From positions 533,434-597,433 of the forward strand of contig BCIO01000004.1 of assembly GCA_001599975.1 (NCBI GenBank): a stretch of 64,000 nt of DNA. The letters run 5' to 3'. Positions 1-11,352 of this stretch are shown here, piece by piece; the stretch's first letter is position 1; each line of letters starts with the position of its first letter. The notes beneath the pieces were generated by a model. That model saw only the letters and a program-made list of their open reading frames with translations. It made no database searches and was not told the DNA's origin. A program made the translations under genes and the position numbers. Source of the DNA: Cystobasidiopsis lactophilus (taxonomy: Eukaryota > Basidiomycota > Agaricostilbomycetes > Agaricostilbales > Chionosphaeraceae).

Positions 1-181
1 CTTTCGGGGGAGGACATTGCCAGCATTGACAAATGGGTGTAATTCAAGCAAGCTGCTCGACGTATTGTCCTCGCACAAGTAGAGTACAATTCTTGAAATA
101 CGATCTTGAAGCCCATTACCAGCCATAATCTTGACTAACAACCAGTTGTACGACGCCTTCCATCTTGAACTGAGCGAGGTC

Positions 182-2649
182 TTAGACCTTTGCTCGCTCT
201 CGAGCAAGGTCTCGGATGATATCGTCTTGCCTGATGGCCACCTCTTTCTCGTCTCCGAACAGGGCAGCACTTTGATGATATCGTCTCAAGCTCGGTTCAA
301 TCACAAATTGAGCTGGACTTACATCTCTTCCAAGGGGACCATTCGTGTCTGTGCAAAATTTAATGGAGAGTTTCGATTGGGTGCGCTCTCCTTACCTCGA
401 TAATGAAGAAGTAGCACAAAACTGCTCCTATGGCGCAGAGGAAGATGAAGATAAGGTAAAACTTCCATCCAAGATTGGCTATTCCGTATGGAGCAGCATA
501 GGTGATCCACGTGTCTTGCAGAGTGAAGGCGGAAATGGCAAAGCAGATTCCCTGCATCATGGGTTCAGCTGCAATCACCACGAGAAGACTGACATGACCA
601 CCTTGACTCTTAGGTGCGTAGGCATGATTTCGGCTGGCAGGAAAGGTTCAGTTACGACCGTTGTTTATTTCGCCTCTGGCACGAACCGACGACGACAAAT
701 TGAGTCGCTTCTGAGAACATGTACTGCAGAGTGACGTCAGCGCTCGTCAGCCGTGCATATTCGGTAAGCGAAGAAGACCTACGCAAGTATAGAAAATGAA
801 GAACCAAGCCACGATGGCCGCTTTACCTGCCTTGTTGTCGGAATCGCTGTATTGGGCCGTGAGGGCGGTAATGATGATCAAGTTGATCACCGATGCACTA
901 TTTTATCTGTCACAAATTGCAGAAGCAATTGTCAGTGGTGACTCACAACATGGCGAACAGCACCAGCGGACGTCTTCCAATCCGATCGAGTAAGAACATT
1001 TGGGTGATACCGAAGATCCTACAGCCTAAACTCAGCATAATTAAGGAAGGGCATTGTCCCACACACGGAGCCAAAGACGTGTATCCGGCAGCAATGAGCA
1101 AAGACTGCTTGGCGGAGTAACCCAACCTGTGCGCCTGATCAGCGACGTTAGCTATGGCAAGGTGGAAGCGCACGCAGAGTACAAGATTGGTCCATAGATC
1201 GTGATGATCCCTAAGGCGAAAATGAGTGAGTCGCGCATCGCAAAAGGCCATCGGCAAAGAGAGAAATCTGGCAAACAGCCACGTACCAACGCCTTGCCAC
1301 TGTACGACTGTCTGCAGGAGGTACGACACAAGAGCTCGTCGACGATTGGCCGGCGTTTTGAGCATGCCAGTCCAGGATGAGTCCAAAGAGTTGTCCAGCG
1401 CGCACTGGGCGACCAATTGCTTGTACTCGATTAAAGCGTAAAGATCTTCCGGGTCGTCAGGTGAGTGATGCATCTTCTTGAGGACTTCGAGTGCCTTTTG
1501 GTCGTAGCCGTTCATGCACAGCCAGCGTGGGGATTCCGGCACCTGAAATCAGCTCCCCATCAACTCTCGCTCGGGCCACCATCAAATATAGCTGCGCATC
1601 AGCTCGCGCTTTGCTCACTCACAAAGGGGAGGAACGCCATGTGCGTCAAAGGGAAGATCAAGCCGATCAAAACCACAACGCGCCAAGCTGCGGGTCCGTC
1701 CCAGAAAGAAAAGCCATAGCCCGACCAACCGGCCAAGCCGAATGCAAAGGCAAAAGAGCCCCCGACGGCTCCAGAGACTGGCAATGGTATGTCAGATTTA
1801 AGTTAATCAACAGGTTGGGCTCTGCATTGCCGATTCAGGCCACTTACGGAAGCCGCGAGATTCACTGACGGCCATCTCAGAATTGAACGCCGAATTCGAT
1901 ATGATGTAGGCCCATGAGCCATAACCGCTGACAAGTCTGGCGATGATCAGCATTGCCCAACTGTTCGTGCAGCCGCCGGTCAAAGCTGTGATCAACTCTC
2001 AACCAACCTGCTTCGCCAACAGTATGTACACGTACCGTAGCCAAGAATGCTCGTACTACATTGTGTCTTTTGTTTAAGGAGAAATATCGCCAAGTTTGAT
2101 GAAGGGACGTACATTCCCGAAACCAGCAAAGCCGCTTTTCTGCCGTACTTGTCGGCCACATACCAAATTGAGCAGGCAGCCAGGAAACCACCCATAAATC
2201 CGCTGGCTCCGACGGTGCCGAGAAGGAGGGTGAGGTCTGGGCAGGCAGTGTCATCAAAAAGCCGATCGTCAACAATGTCGAGGGTTGGCTTACTGGCATG
2301 GCCAGCGTAATTGAAGTACACTGCAAAAGAGGGCTGGCCGAGACTGGAGGCAATGATGGCAATAGCATAGCCAGATCCTGAAGTCCCACTCGCGTTAGCG
2401 CCAATTGCTGTCGCCAGAGGTGCACAACAGAGCCTGACCGATAGGACCAAGCAGGCTCCACACTGGCGTCCTTGGCTCAGCTGGGCATTATTTACACATG
2501 ACATTGAACAGCTCACATGTAATCTTCGTGAGAAAGGGGTTCAAAGAGTGCCTCTGCCTTGCGCGAGTAATGACATCGAGAGCGTCGTCGGCGCCAACAC
2601 CAGCTAACGCATCGAAATGAAGGCGCTCTTCGGCTTCTTTGCCGCTCAT
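182..2649 (-). CDS. MFS sugar transporter (SP/lactose-permease-like family)
   Basis: A multi-exon gene for a 12-helix plasma-membrane sugar:H+ symporter of the major facilitator superfamily. The start at 2649 opens with MSGKEAEERLHFDAL, a hydrophilic N-terminus. The seen family marks are DKYGRK after the second helix (about 2130-2150), PESPRWLC at the start of the central loop (about 1520-1542), and a C-terminal FFIIE-TRMVPLEEI, which corresponds to the PETK-x-LEE signature and is made by splicing out an intron at about 344-385. A second short intron then leads to the final exon ending ARERAKV-stop at 182. Exon joins between 1560 and 2500 were not all resolved. An inverted repeat rich in CGG/CCG lies 54-83 bases before the start. 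The substrate is unknown; the family includes lactose, hexose and quinate carriers. The family call is secure, the substrate is not. Confidence 0.85.
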
Positions 2650-3652
2650 GATTACAGAGTAGTGTCAAATATGCGAGCAACAGACAGCGCGAGGGCACAC
2701 AAGTTGGCCGGCAGTCCAACTGGCCGGCCAACTAGCTTGGCCGCCGAGAATTGGGCATAGGTCGGCAACCGGCTGCAGATCTCCGCCTGCTCGGCTGAAC
2801 AAAGCATAGCTAGGCGCTCAGAGCTGACAGAGATCATAGATGAAAAACTTGAAAAAGGCAGGCTGTCCGGTGCCGCGTGCAGCAGCGGGAGACGAGAGGC
2901 AAGCAGCATGATCATAGGTCCAAATTGTGGGCACCGGACTCCTTGTTCTGTTTCTTTGAACAATTGTTGCACACAGTCGAGAGGGGATCAAACGTGAGGC
3001 AAGAACGACTCGGAGGTGCCACCAGTCTGCAGGCTGATCATGAGTCGCCGCCACCCTGCAGGACATGTAATGGGGCTTTCGTTCGCCTCTTTGAGCGCAT
3101 TCCCGCCTTTTTTAACTGCTGGCCCAATTGTGAAGAGGGCGGCTTATTGGTGGCGCGCAGCCAAAATTTCTTGCTTCGCTGCGAGCGAGCGAGCGGCCGA
3201 CTTCAAGCGCTCTTCAAGCCTTCCTGCTCGAATCGAATGGCTGCTGTCTTTCGGTCGCGTTCTGCCCTCTTGCACATGTTCTGACTACATCCCGCACCCC
3301 CTTTGCTGGTGGCTCCTCAGGTTGTCCAAAGAATATCGGCCGGTTGTAATTTGCCCTTCTCTCGCGAATCCGGCGCTGAGTGTAGTCCCTGCGCGCTCTC
3401 GCTCGGGTCGGGCACGATGTATCTGCCTCAGCAGCTGGAGATAGAGTGGAGATAGAGCCCTCGGTCATGACTATTCACCAACTGTGGTGAAATCAGTGGG
3501 CCGGCTTTAGGGCGGAACTCCATTGCTGATCCTGCTTTCTGTCATCGCCGCCACTGGCGGGCATATGGAGGAGACCGAGCTGCTATTGTGCTCCGAGCTA
3601 TAAAGCCCCGTCGCTCTTTCTTCCACGACACGCCACTTCCAATATCAACACG
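2650..3652. other. Divergent intergenic region, about 1 kb
   Basis: This is the space between the start codons of the sugar transporter (-) and the glutathione S-transferase (+). Apart from the inverted repeat at 2703-2732 I see no conserved coding exon here. The open frames lack family resemblance and splice logic. It presumably holds both promoters. Confidence 0.6.
2703..2732. promoter_or_regulatory. 10-bp inverted repeat upstream of the sugar transporter
   Basis: GTTGGCCGGC and its exact reverse complement GCCGGCCAAC are separated by 10 bases. The arms carry CGG and CCG triplets spaced by 12 bases, the arrangement bound by dimers of Zn2Cys6 regulators, whose best-known spacing (Gal4) is 11. 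The repeat sits 54-83 bases before the transporter ATG. That it is an operator is inference. Confidence 0.4.
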
Positions 3653-4623
3653 ATGTCTTCCGGCTTGATCCTCCATGGCAATTGGATGTCGACCTGCTCT
3701 CAACGCGTTAACCTCGTGCTGAAAGCTAAAGCCGTTGAAGTCGAAATCAAGGGCAACGACGGCTTCATGTGGATCAAGGAGCCCGATTATATCCAAAACA
3801 TGCAGGTGAGGCTTGACGCGCACATCTATTTGAGCTCGGTAGCAGGGCTGACACAGTGGCCTCTTCAGCCCTTTGGCCAGATGCCTGTCCTTGTGGATCC
3901 GGAGGCAGACTTCCAACTCTTCGAGAGCCGCGCTAGTGAGCTGACTCCTCACTCTATCTTACCCCCAACCTTGTACTCGATCTTACAATGGCACGGCAGT
4001 TGGCGTATACGTCGCAAACAAGTTCCGTGACCAAGGTCTGGACTTGTTGCCGGCCGAAGGCGACGCCAAGGGCTGGGGCCGCTTTCATCAGGCCTTGAGC
4101 ATCGAGGCCTTCGACTTCGAGCCCTTCGTCGCCGGCATTGCAACCGAGCTCTACTTCAAGAAGTCTGTCTATCCCTCATCCTTGCTGAAGCCACGGCTGA
4201 GTCGCACGGCAGGATGCGAGGCGGCGAGACGGACTTCGATCGCCTCCAATACTACGTTGATACCCTGGACTCCAAGCTCAAGAGCCTTGACATTCTCTTG
4301 GGCAAACAAGCTTACCTCGCCGGCGACAAGATGACCGTCGTCGATCTTTACGCTCTACCTCACGGCTCGCTCGCCTTCAAATTCGGAAAGGCCGAAGGCT
4401 TGAAGACCTATCCCAATGTTGCTCGATGTGAGGATCTCTTCTTGTCCCCGTGTCGATTATAGGCACTCAACCGCTGACACAGGGTGGTCGGAACTGACGT
4501 CGTTGGACATCTGTACGGTCACACCTTTAAAGTCTCTTTGCCAAACATGAGAACCTCCACGCAGGGAAAGCTGTTCAAGCTGATGCTGCCGCGAACATGC
4601 CTCCCTCCGAGTTGTCCAAGTAG
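3653..4623 (+). CDS. Glutathione S-transferase (theta/Ure2p-like fungal class)
   Basis: A cytosolic GST that conjugates glutathione to electrophiles. It has five exons. The thioredoxin-fold half runs MSSGLILHGNWMSTCSQRV to FGQMPVLVDPE and FESRA, where the cis-proline (MPVL) and the E-S pair of the glutathione site are visible. After the second intron the helical half follows (GVYVANKFRDQG, then LAGDKMTVVDLYALPHG, where the T-x-x-D N-capping box is clear). The last intron (about 4514-4563) must be removed to read SLDIWKAVQAD and end at 4623; without it the frame stops at about 4551. The length of about 225 residues is normal for the family. It is divergent from the sugar transporter, with about 1 kb between them. 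Substrates cannot be inferred. Confidence 0.9.
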
Positions 4624-4901
4624 ATCGCCGCCACCACCGCTTCTGTCTGAACAAAACTTTGTTATCTTTCGACCTGCTCTAGCCTCATCCACGAGTTATT
4701 TATGTTGCAATAACATTAGACACCTGCTCTTCTAGTCTTTATAAATCTAGCGGCGCCACCGCTGAGGATCACTTCTTCAGCTCGTGCGGCCAACTCGCCG
4801 AGCCAGGCTCCTCGCTCGAATTAATTAAGCAAGCTTTTGCGCCTATCGCGTCTCTTGGCCTTGCTCCATCCTTTTTTCAACCATTCAATCTGTCAAAAGG
4901 A

Positions 4902-6697
4902 ATGCTTAGCTTGGCAAGACCGAGTCTGCTCGTCCTTGCGTTTTCGTTGATCACCCCGACCCTGGCTCGCGCATTGCCGCCCGCATCTTGGCAGCAGCAG
5001 GTCCTAATGTCTTCCTCGACGCACGACGACCTCAACTTCACCCGGCCAACGGACTTTGCGCGCTGGAGTCGACGTAATAGAGACGCTTTCTTGACGGCCC
5101 TGAAGGAAGACAAAGCCCAGGTGAGGCTTCGATCTCTTCGAGGGCCTGCTCTCGAAGATGCGCCCAAGCCCAGGCTTGTCTCTTACATACAAAAAGCTGA
5201 TACACTTCTCGAATCCAGGACTGGATTGTGGTAATTGGCAACGAAGGCGGCGACTTGGACAGTCTGACGTCCGCGCTGTGTTACGCTTGGCACCTGTCCT
5301 TCCTAGCGGACAAGCCTCGCAAAGCCGTGGGACTACTCCAGCGGCCCGAAAGCACTTTGCACCTCCGACCTGAGAACGAGATGGCCTTGGCGCACTCGAG
5401 GCTGGCCAACGACGACTTGCTCACTCTGGACGACCTGCCCATCCACCGGTCCCAAGTCGCCGAGAAGATTGGCGGTTTGGTCCTGGTAGACCACAATCGG
5501 TTGTTGTCAGCATGGGGAGAAGCGGGGGAGGCCAAAGTGGTCGGCGTTCTGGACCACCATGTCGACAATGGAGGCTTCCCGGACGCCAAGCCGCGAGTGA
5601 TCATGACCACGGACTCTTGCACCACTCTCATCGCCCGCGAGATCCTCCACGACCTGCACAACCCGTACACGTTGCCCACCCAGCTCACGGATCTGCTTTT
5701 GTCCGCCATCGCGCTCGACACCCAAGATTTCAAGCATGGCCATCAGACGTGATTGCCCTCCTCTTTTCCTATCTTTGGCCTGCTCTGACCAAAATTGGCA
5801 TCTGCAGTCTGGACCATCAAATCGCGCACGAGCTCCTGCCCTTCTCGACTTGGAAAGACCACAACCTAGAGCATGTCATCCGGCGCCTCGACAACGACCT
5901 GACCAAGGCCAAAAAAGACCTGGATGGCCTCTCCGTGTTCGACCTGCTCACGCGGGACTGGAAGGGCGACATCCGAGCGTCCGAGGACGGGGATTGGGAG
6001 GTCCACCTGGGGTTCGCGTCGATCCCTTATTCGATGAAGGAGCAGATCGACAAGACGCCTGCAAAGACCATTGATGATTGGTTCAAGTGCGTGCCGCCGG
6101 TTTCAAAGTTTTTTCCTACTTTCAAGGGTATTGAAGCGCGCACAGGATCGAAACGGATTTCACCTTGTCGATCAAGGCGGACGTCTCGGTCGCGCTCAAC
6201 TCGTACAAGGACAACATTGGGGGCAAGCACCGCGAGATTGCTTTGGTCGTCAAGACGTGAGCCCGTTTCCCCCCTTTCTCCTCCACATCCTCTCTCGCTC
6301 GAGCTCAAATGATTGGCTGCCGCAGTCTCCACCGCTTAAATGTAACGTCCTCCTCCCTATAGCCATGCTCAAGTGGATGGTGACGATGGGGCGCGATACA
6401 GGAAAGCATGGCGCACGAGCTGTTCACCACCATCGTCGAGCACGTCGAGGCCTCCCCCGCTTTGAATGTGACCGTGTGGGATGGCGATTTGGGAGAGTCT
6501 GGGCACAAGCGCAAAGTGTGGTACAACAATGGAGGCAAGAATGCAGGGCGTGAGTCGCGCGCTCCCCCTACCTTTGAACTTTCCCTCGCTGTGGTTCTGA
6601 GGCTTGGGCGTGTTTCACAGGCAAGGTAGTGCGGCCGGTGATTGAAGATGCTGTCAAGATCTGGCTGAAGAAGCAGAGCGAGGAGTCGCCGGCGTGA
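4902..6697 (+). CDS. PPX1: Exopolyphosphatase, DHH/DHHA2 family (Ppx1 type)
   Basis: The enzyme removes terminal phosphate from inorganic polyphosphate chains. Family motifs are visible in order: GNEGGDLDS (motif I, usually GNExxDLDS), LVDHN, VVGVLDHHVDNG (the DHH metal site), SCTTLIA and SAIALDTQDF, followed by a C-terminal DHHA2 region ending KIWLKKQSEESPA. There are six or seven exons; the join at about 5750-5807 gives HGHQT-LDHQIAHELL. The first 25 residues (MLSLARPSLLVLAFSLITPT) form a hydrophobic leader not found in the cytosolic yeast enzyme, so this form may be targeted to the secretory route, vacuole or mitochondria. In motif I, S/C is replaced by GG, which leaves the DxD aspartates intact. 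It is 246 bases upstream of Argonaute on the same strand. Confidence 0.9.
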
Positions 6698-6943
6698 TCC
6701 CTGCTTGCCCAGGTGTGGTGGCAAAAAAATCGATGTGCCATGCTTTGTTCAAGCCTTTTGTTTCCCGTGTCCTTCTTCAAATCGATTTGCAACCTTGTAA
6801 TCTGGAATTGAAGAAGCCATGTGACCCATCATCGATTGATCAGATTCCACCCCAATTCAGTTTCTTGGTTGTGAGACTTTTCTCTGCAGACTTGGTCCGT
6901 GCACCCGCCTCGAAAATGAGTTTTCTCTCTCGCTCAAGCAACG

Positions 6944-9900
6944 ATGTCGGTCCAGTCGCAGGCGGTTGTGCTGCCCACCAACCTGCAGGCCAGCGCTGAG
7001 GGCGTGACGTTGGCTGCTAGGCCCGGCGTGAGCTTCCTCCTCTTTAGTTTGCGAGTGACAAGCACAACTCAAGTTTGGCAAAAAGTTTGGCGCTCGTGGC
7101 AAGCCTCTGAGCTTGAAGACGAACGCTTTCGAGGCCAAGTGTCCAGAGTGAGCTCTCTTTGCCCTTACTCTGTTCGCCACTTTCCGGGCTGAGGCGCCTT
7201 TGGAGCTCGCAGCTTGAAAATCTTCCAATGTCAGCCGCCTTTCCTTGGATGTCACTGTGACTTTTGAGGCTGAAAGTGCTGGACAGACGACATTACCATC
7301 TCGCCCGATGGAATGCCAAAAGCTGTGGGCTGCTGCCTTCGTCCGCGGTTCGACGCTGACTTGGGGGGTCGGTTCCACAGCTCAAGCGCCAGATCTGGCA
7401 CCAAGCCGAGAAGGACGACGCTTTGGACGGCATCAAGATCGCGTTCGAGTGAGGCCCGGCCCCTTATGGAACAGAGTGATCCTCTTCTTACTGCGGGCGG
7501 TCCTTCACAGTGGCGAAAAGGTCAGACGCGCTCACCACCTTTTCCGCACTCCCTGCTTCAGGATTGCTTATGCCGGTGTTGTACTGACAGATCGCGTTCG
7601 CGCCCTCCAAGATCCCCATGGGCGAGGACAACAAGCGCGAGGTCAAGGTCACCTTGCCGGAGGAGTCCAAGAACCAGGCGCCGCGCACCTTCTCCATCGT
7701 CCTCCGCAAGGTCGACAACGAGCTCAACACGCACGAGCTCCTCCGCTACCTCAAGAAGGAGTCGCCCATGTCCAACAACATCCTGACCTGCATCGTCGCT
7801 CTGAACGTGGGTCGTCGCTTGCCCTCATTCCTTTTGTGAATGCGCGTAGTGACTGCATCCGCAGGTCATGTTGCGCCATGAGCCTGCCATGCTCTACCGT
7901 GCGTGCTTGTTCCTCCTCTCGATCTAGCAAGTTCTAACAGTATGTAGAAACCCAACCGCACAGAAAACAACAAGACTTCGATCTTCCCAACTCCCACCGA
8001 GGAGCAAAAGATGTTGATCTCTGGGTGGGTGCTTCTCCCTTCCCAGACATTTCAAAGGTCTTGAACGAAAGTTGCTGCCACAGTGCCCTGGAGGTCTGGC
8101 GCGGCTTCTTCTCCAGCATCCGCCCCGGCCAAGGCAAGCTCTACATCAACGTCGACTCCACCGCCGCCCCCTTTGTCATCCCCGGCGACCTGCACCAGGT
8201 GTGCGTCAAGTTCCTCAGCCTGCGCGACCTCCGCCAGCTGGGCAGCATCAACGACCGCGCCCGCATCGAGCTCGGCCGCTTCCTCGAGGGCGTCAAGGTC
8301 ACCGCCCCTATCCTGACCGGCGCCGAGGGCGAGCGCTCCGGCTTCAAGATCAAGAAGCTCTCCAAGGAGTCGGCCGCCACCATGGCCATGGTCGACGACA
8401 ACGGCAGGCAGATGACCATCGCCGCTTACTTCCGCAACCAGGGCGTCACCTTGGCCCACCCTTACTGTTGGTGTTCTCCTCTTGCCCTAGCTCTCCCTAG
8501 ACTTGGTCGCTGAGCTTGACACAATTGGATCAACAGTGCAATGCGTCCAGCTCACTAAGCGCGCTTGGTACCCGCTCGAGCTGTGCAAGGTGACCGTGGG
8601 CAACAAGAAGGACGGCAAGCGCCTCAACCCCGATCAGGTGGCCGAGATGCTCAAGTTCACGACCAAGAAGCCGATCGAGAAGGCCGCTTTGATCGTGCGT
8701 TTCGCCCTCTTGCCATCTGTCACTGGTTGTCCTGGCTGATGTGGGTGTTCGGAGTGTCACAGCGAGAGGGCTTGCGATTGCTGAACTACCCGGGCACGAG
8801 CACGGTCAAGAGCTGGAACTTTGCCGTCCAGTCCGAGCCCATGTCCGTCCAGGCCCGGCAGCTGCAGGCTCCGGTCATGCAGATGAAGGACAAGACCAAC
8901 AAGGACACCGCCACCGCCGCCTCGCCCGGCCTGATCGACTACCGCGGCAAGAAGTTCGTCAAGCCGGCCCGCATCCGCAAGTGGGGCGTCGTCGTGTTCG
9001 ACACCGAGCGCGGCGACGGCCGGCGTGGCTCGGGCTTGCCCAGGCCCGACGCTGAGAACATCGTCGCCGGCCTCGTGCGCGCTTGCCAGGACGTCGGCAT
9101 CGCCGTCGAGAACCCCAAGCCGCCTTTGGTGAGACGCTGCCTTATTCCGTGTCACGACCAAGCATCGTTGACTAGTCATGAGGCGCGCCGCACAGATCTA
9201 CGCGGGCAACAACGAGAACGTGGAGGAGGCGTTCATGCAGGTGTACCGCCAGCTGAACAACAACCCGCCCGAGCTGGTGGTCTGCTTGGTCAGCGACGCC
9301 ACCTCACGCTTCTACGGCGCCATCAAGGCCCTCGGCGACCTCAACAAAGGCGTGGCCACCCAGGTCCTGCGCATCGCCAAGGCCAGAGGCGCCAAGCCCG
9401 CCTACTTGAACAACGTCGTGAGTTGCTGCCTTCCATCCCAGCGGTGTTATCGCTAACGCGCACGGACAATCACAGGTCTTGAAGCTCAACGTCAAACTCG
9501 GCGGCACCAACGCCAAGCTCGCTCCCCAGCGCGGACCGCACGTCAACTTGTCCTCCCCTCCCACCATCATCATGGGCGCCGACTGCAGGTGAGAGTCGCG
9601 CGAAACTTAATTCAAGACCCTTATCTTGAATTGTTTCCTCGCTTCTCTCGCAGTCACCCTGGACCCGGCAGCTTGGCCCCCAGCTTGGCCGCTTTGGTCG
9701 CCACCAACGACACCACCGCGACCAGCTACCACACGGCCACCTCGGTGCAGCACGCCAAGGAGGAAATCATCGAGCAGCTCGACGAGATGGCGGGCGGCCT
9801 CATCAAAAAGTTCTTCAAAAAGACCAAGGTCGGTGACCTCCTCTCCAGCGCTCTGTCATGCCATGGCGCTGAAAGAGAGCCATACCTGACAGCTCAAGCC

Positions 9901-11058
9901 TGAGCGTATCGTTTTCTTCAGAGACGGCGTTTCCGAAGGCAAGCTTGACGCCTTTCCCATTGGTGGCCTTCAGGCTGACCTTGAGTGAGGGTGTGCTTTG
10001 CAGGCCAATTTGCCGAAGTCTGCGTCCGCGAGATCCTCGCCCTCAAGCGCGCTTGCGAGAGGATCGACAAGGGCTACAAACCCAAGATCACCTACGTCGT
10101 CTGCGGTGGGTCTGATTTCCTCCTCATCTCGGCAGCTCTCGGCTGAAGATGTCCTGTGATTGGTTTCCACAGGCAAGCGCCACCACATCAAGTTTTTCCC
10201 GTTGGAGAAGCCGGAGGAGAACGCTCTGGCCGGCACCGTCGTCGATCGCGACATCTGCGACCCTCAGGGTGAGCTCGTCTCGATCCTGAAAGATCAAAGT
10301 GCCCATGCTGGATGCACAGGCTACGACTTCTACTTGCTCTCCCATGCCGGACTCCTCGGCACCTCCAAGGTAAGATCGGTCCAAACGAACTCTGTAGCAA
10401 AAGCTAATTAAGTTTTGTTGTCACAGCCAACCCACTATAGCGTGCTGATGGACGAGAACAAGTTCACTGCGGACGACTTGCAGCAGCTGACGTACAACTT
10501 GACCTACCTCTACCCGAGGAGCACTCGCTCGTGAGTGCCTTGTCTGCGAGCTGTGGACGGGCTGAATTGGGTTGCACCATAGGGTCTCCATTGTCAGCCC
10601 TGCCTACTTCGTATGCTTTTTCTTTCTTCTATAGGTCCACAAGTAACGAAGAAGACAGGCCGACTTGCTCTGCACCCGCTCTCGCTACTATAGTGGGTTC
10701 TTGTCCCTGCGCTGTTTTTGGGACCGACTGATTTGGGTCTTTCAGCTGGCGTCAACTTTGACGATGAGGTGCGATCGTTGTAACCTGTAGTCCAAACGTT
10801 ACTAAAGCCGAAAGATCAAAACAGGAGGGCCAGACGACCAGCAGCAAAGTCTCCGACGAGACCGCCCGCCGCAAGATGAACGACCAGCTGAACTCCACCA
10901 GAGACTTGTAGGTGTCTGTTTTGGATCCGTATTGAATGTGCCTCATTCGTCTCCCTAGCTTGAAGCCCGTTCACACCTCTTTGTAAGGTTGCTTCCTCTG
11001 TTCGATCGAGGCCGAGCTCACATCTCGTCGCAGGGACGACACCCTCTACTTCATGTAA
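6944..11058 (+). CDS. AGO1: Argonaute (slicer-competent RNAi effector)
   Basis: It binds small RNAs and cleaves complementary transcripts. The domains run in the usual order: an N domain (joining to [19 protein letters not shown]), the L1 segment [21 protein letters not shown] (about 8180-8580, with FLEGVKV and [11 protein letters not shown]), MID, and PIWI from about 9480. The catalytic tetrad is complete: D in IIMGADCSH, the glutamate finger in [12 protein letters not shown] in FFRDGVSEG, and H in [17 protein letters not shown]. The end is DDTLYFM, close to the usual Y-F-x C-terminus. About 20 short introns split the gene; one at 9939-10003 uses a GC donor inside the DGVSEGQ motif. No Dicer or RNA-dependent RNA polymerase lies in this window. 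The ATG at 6944 is preferred because it leads into the conserved N domain; 6916 is an upstream alternative in another frame. Confidence 0.95.
9939..10003 (+). other. GC-AG intron in Argonaute PIWI domain
   Basis: The donor is gcaagc and the acceptor tttgcag. Only this join gives GVSEG-QFAEVC, the near-invariant Argonaute sequence around the third catalytic residue. No GT donor nearby keeps the frame. Length is 65 nt. Confidence 0.85.
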
Positions 11059-11352
11059 ACGGTGTCCAGCCCAGCCCCAAATGAAACCCTTCTTTTCGAC
11101 GCTACCCTCCAACGACACCCTTGACGAACTTGGCATACCCGGACTCCTCAGATTCCATCTCTGTTGCCCTTCTTCGTTGATACCTTTGGCTAGGCGTCGG
11201 AAGCCAAAGAAGCCAAAACGTGTACATTAGATTCCAATTGAGCGCATTGCATTGCGACTCGAGAGTTGATTCCCACCTTTGCCACCTAGATCAACTTGAG
11301 CCGGCTGAGCTCGACTCTGAAACCTCTTCCCGGGCAAGCCAACTCTTCAGTC

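Noticed and set aside
8052-8459. Minus-strand open frame of 135 codons in Argonaute
   Set aside because: Antisense to conserved PAZ exons with C-ending codons, which leaves the reverse frame open. No family resemblance.
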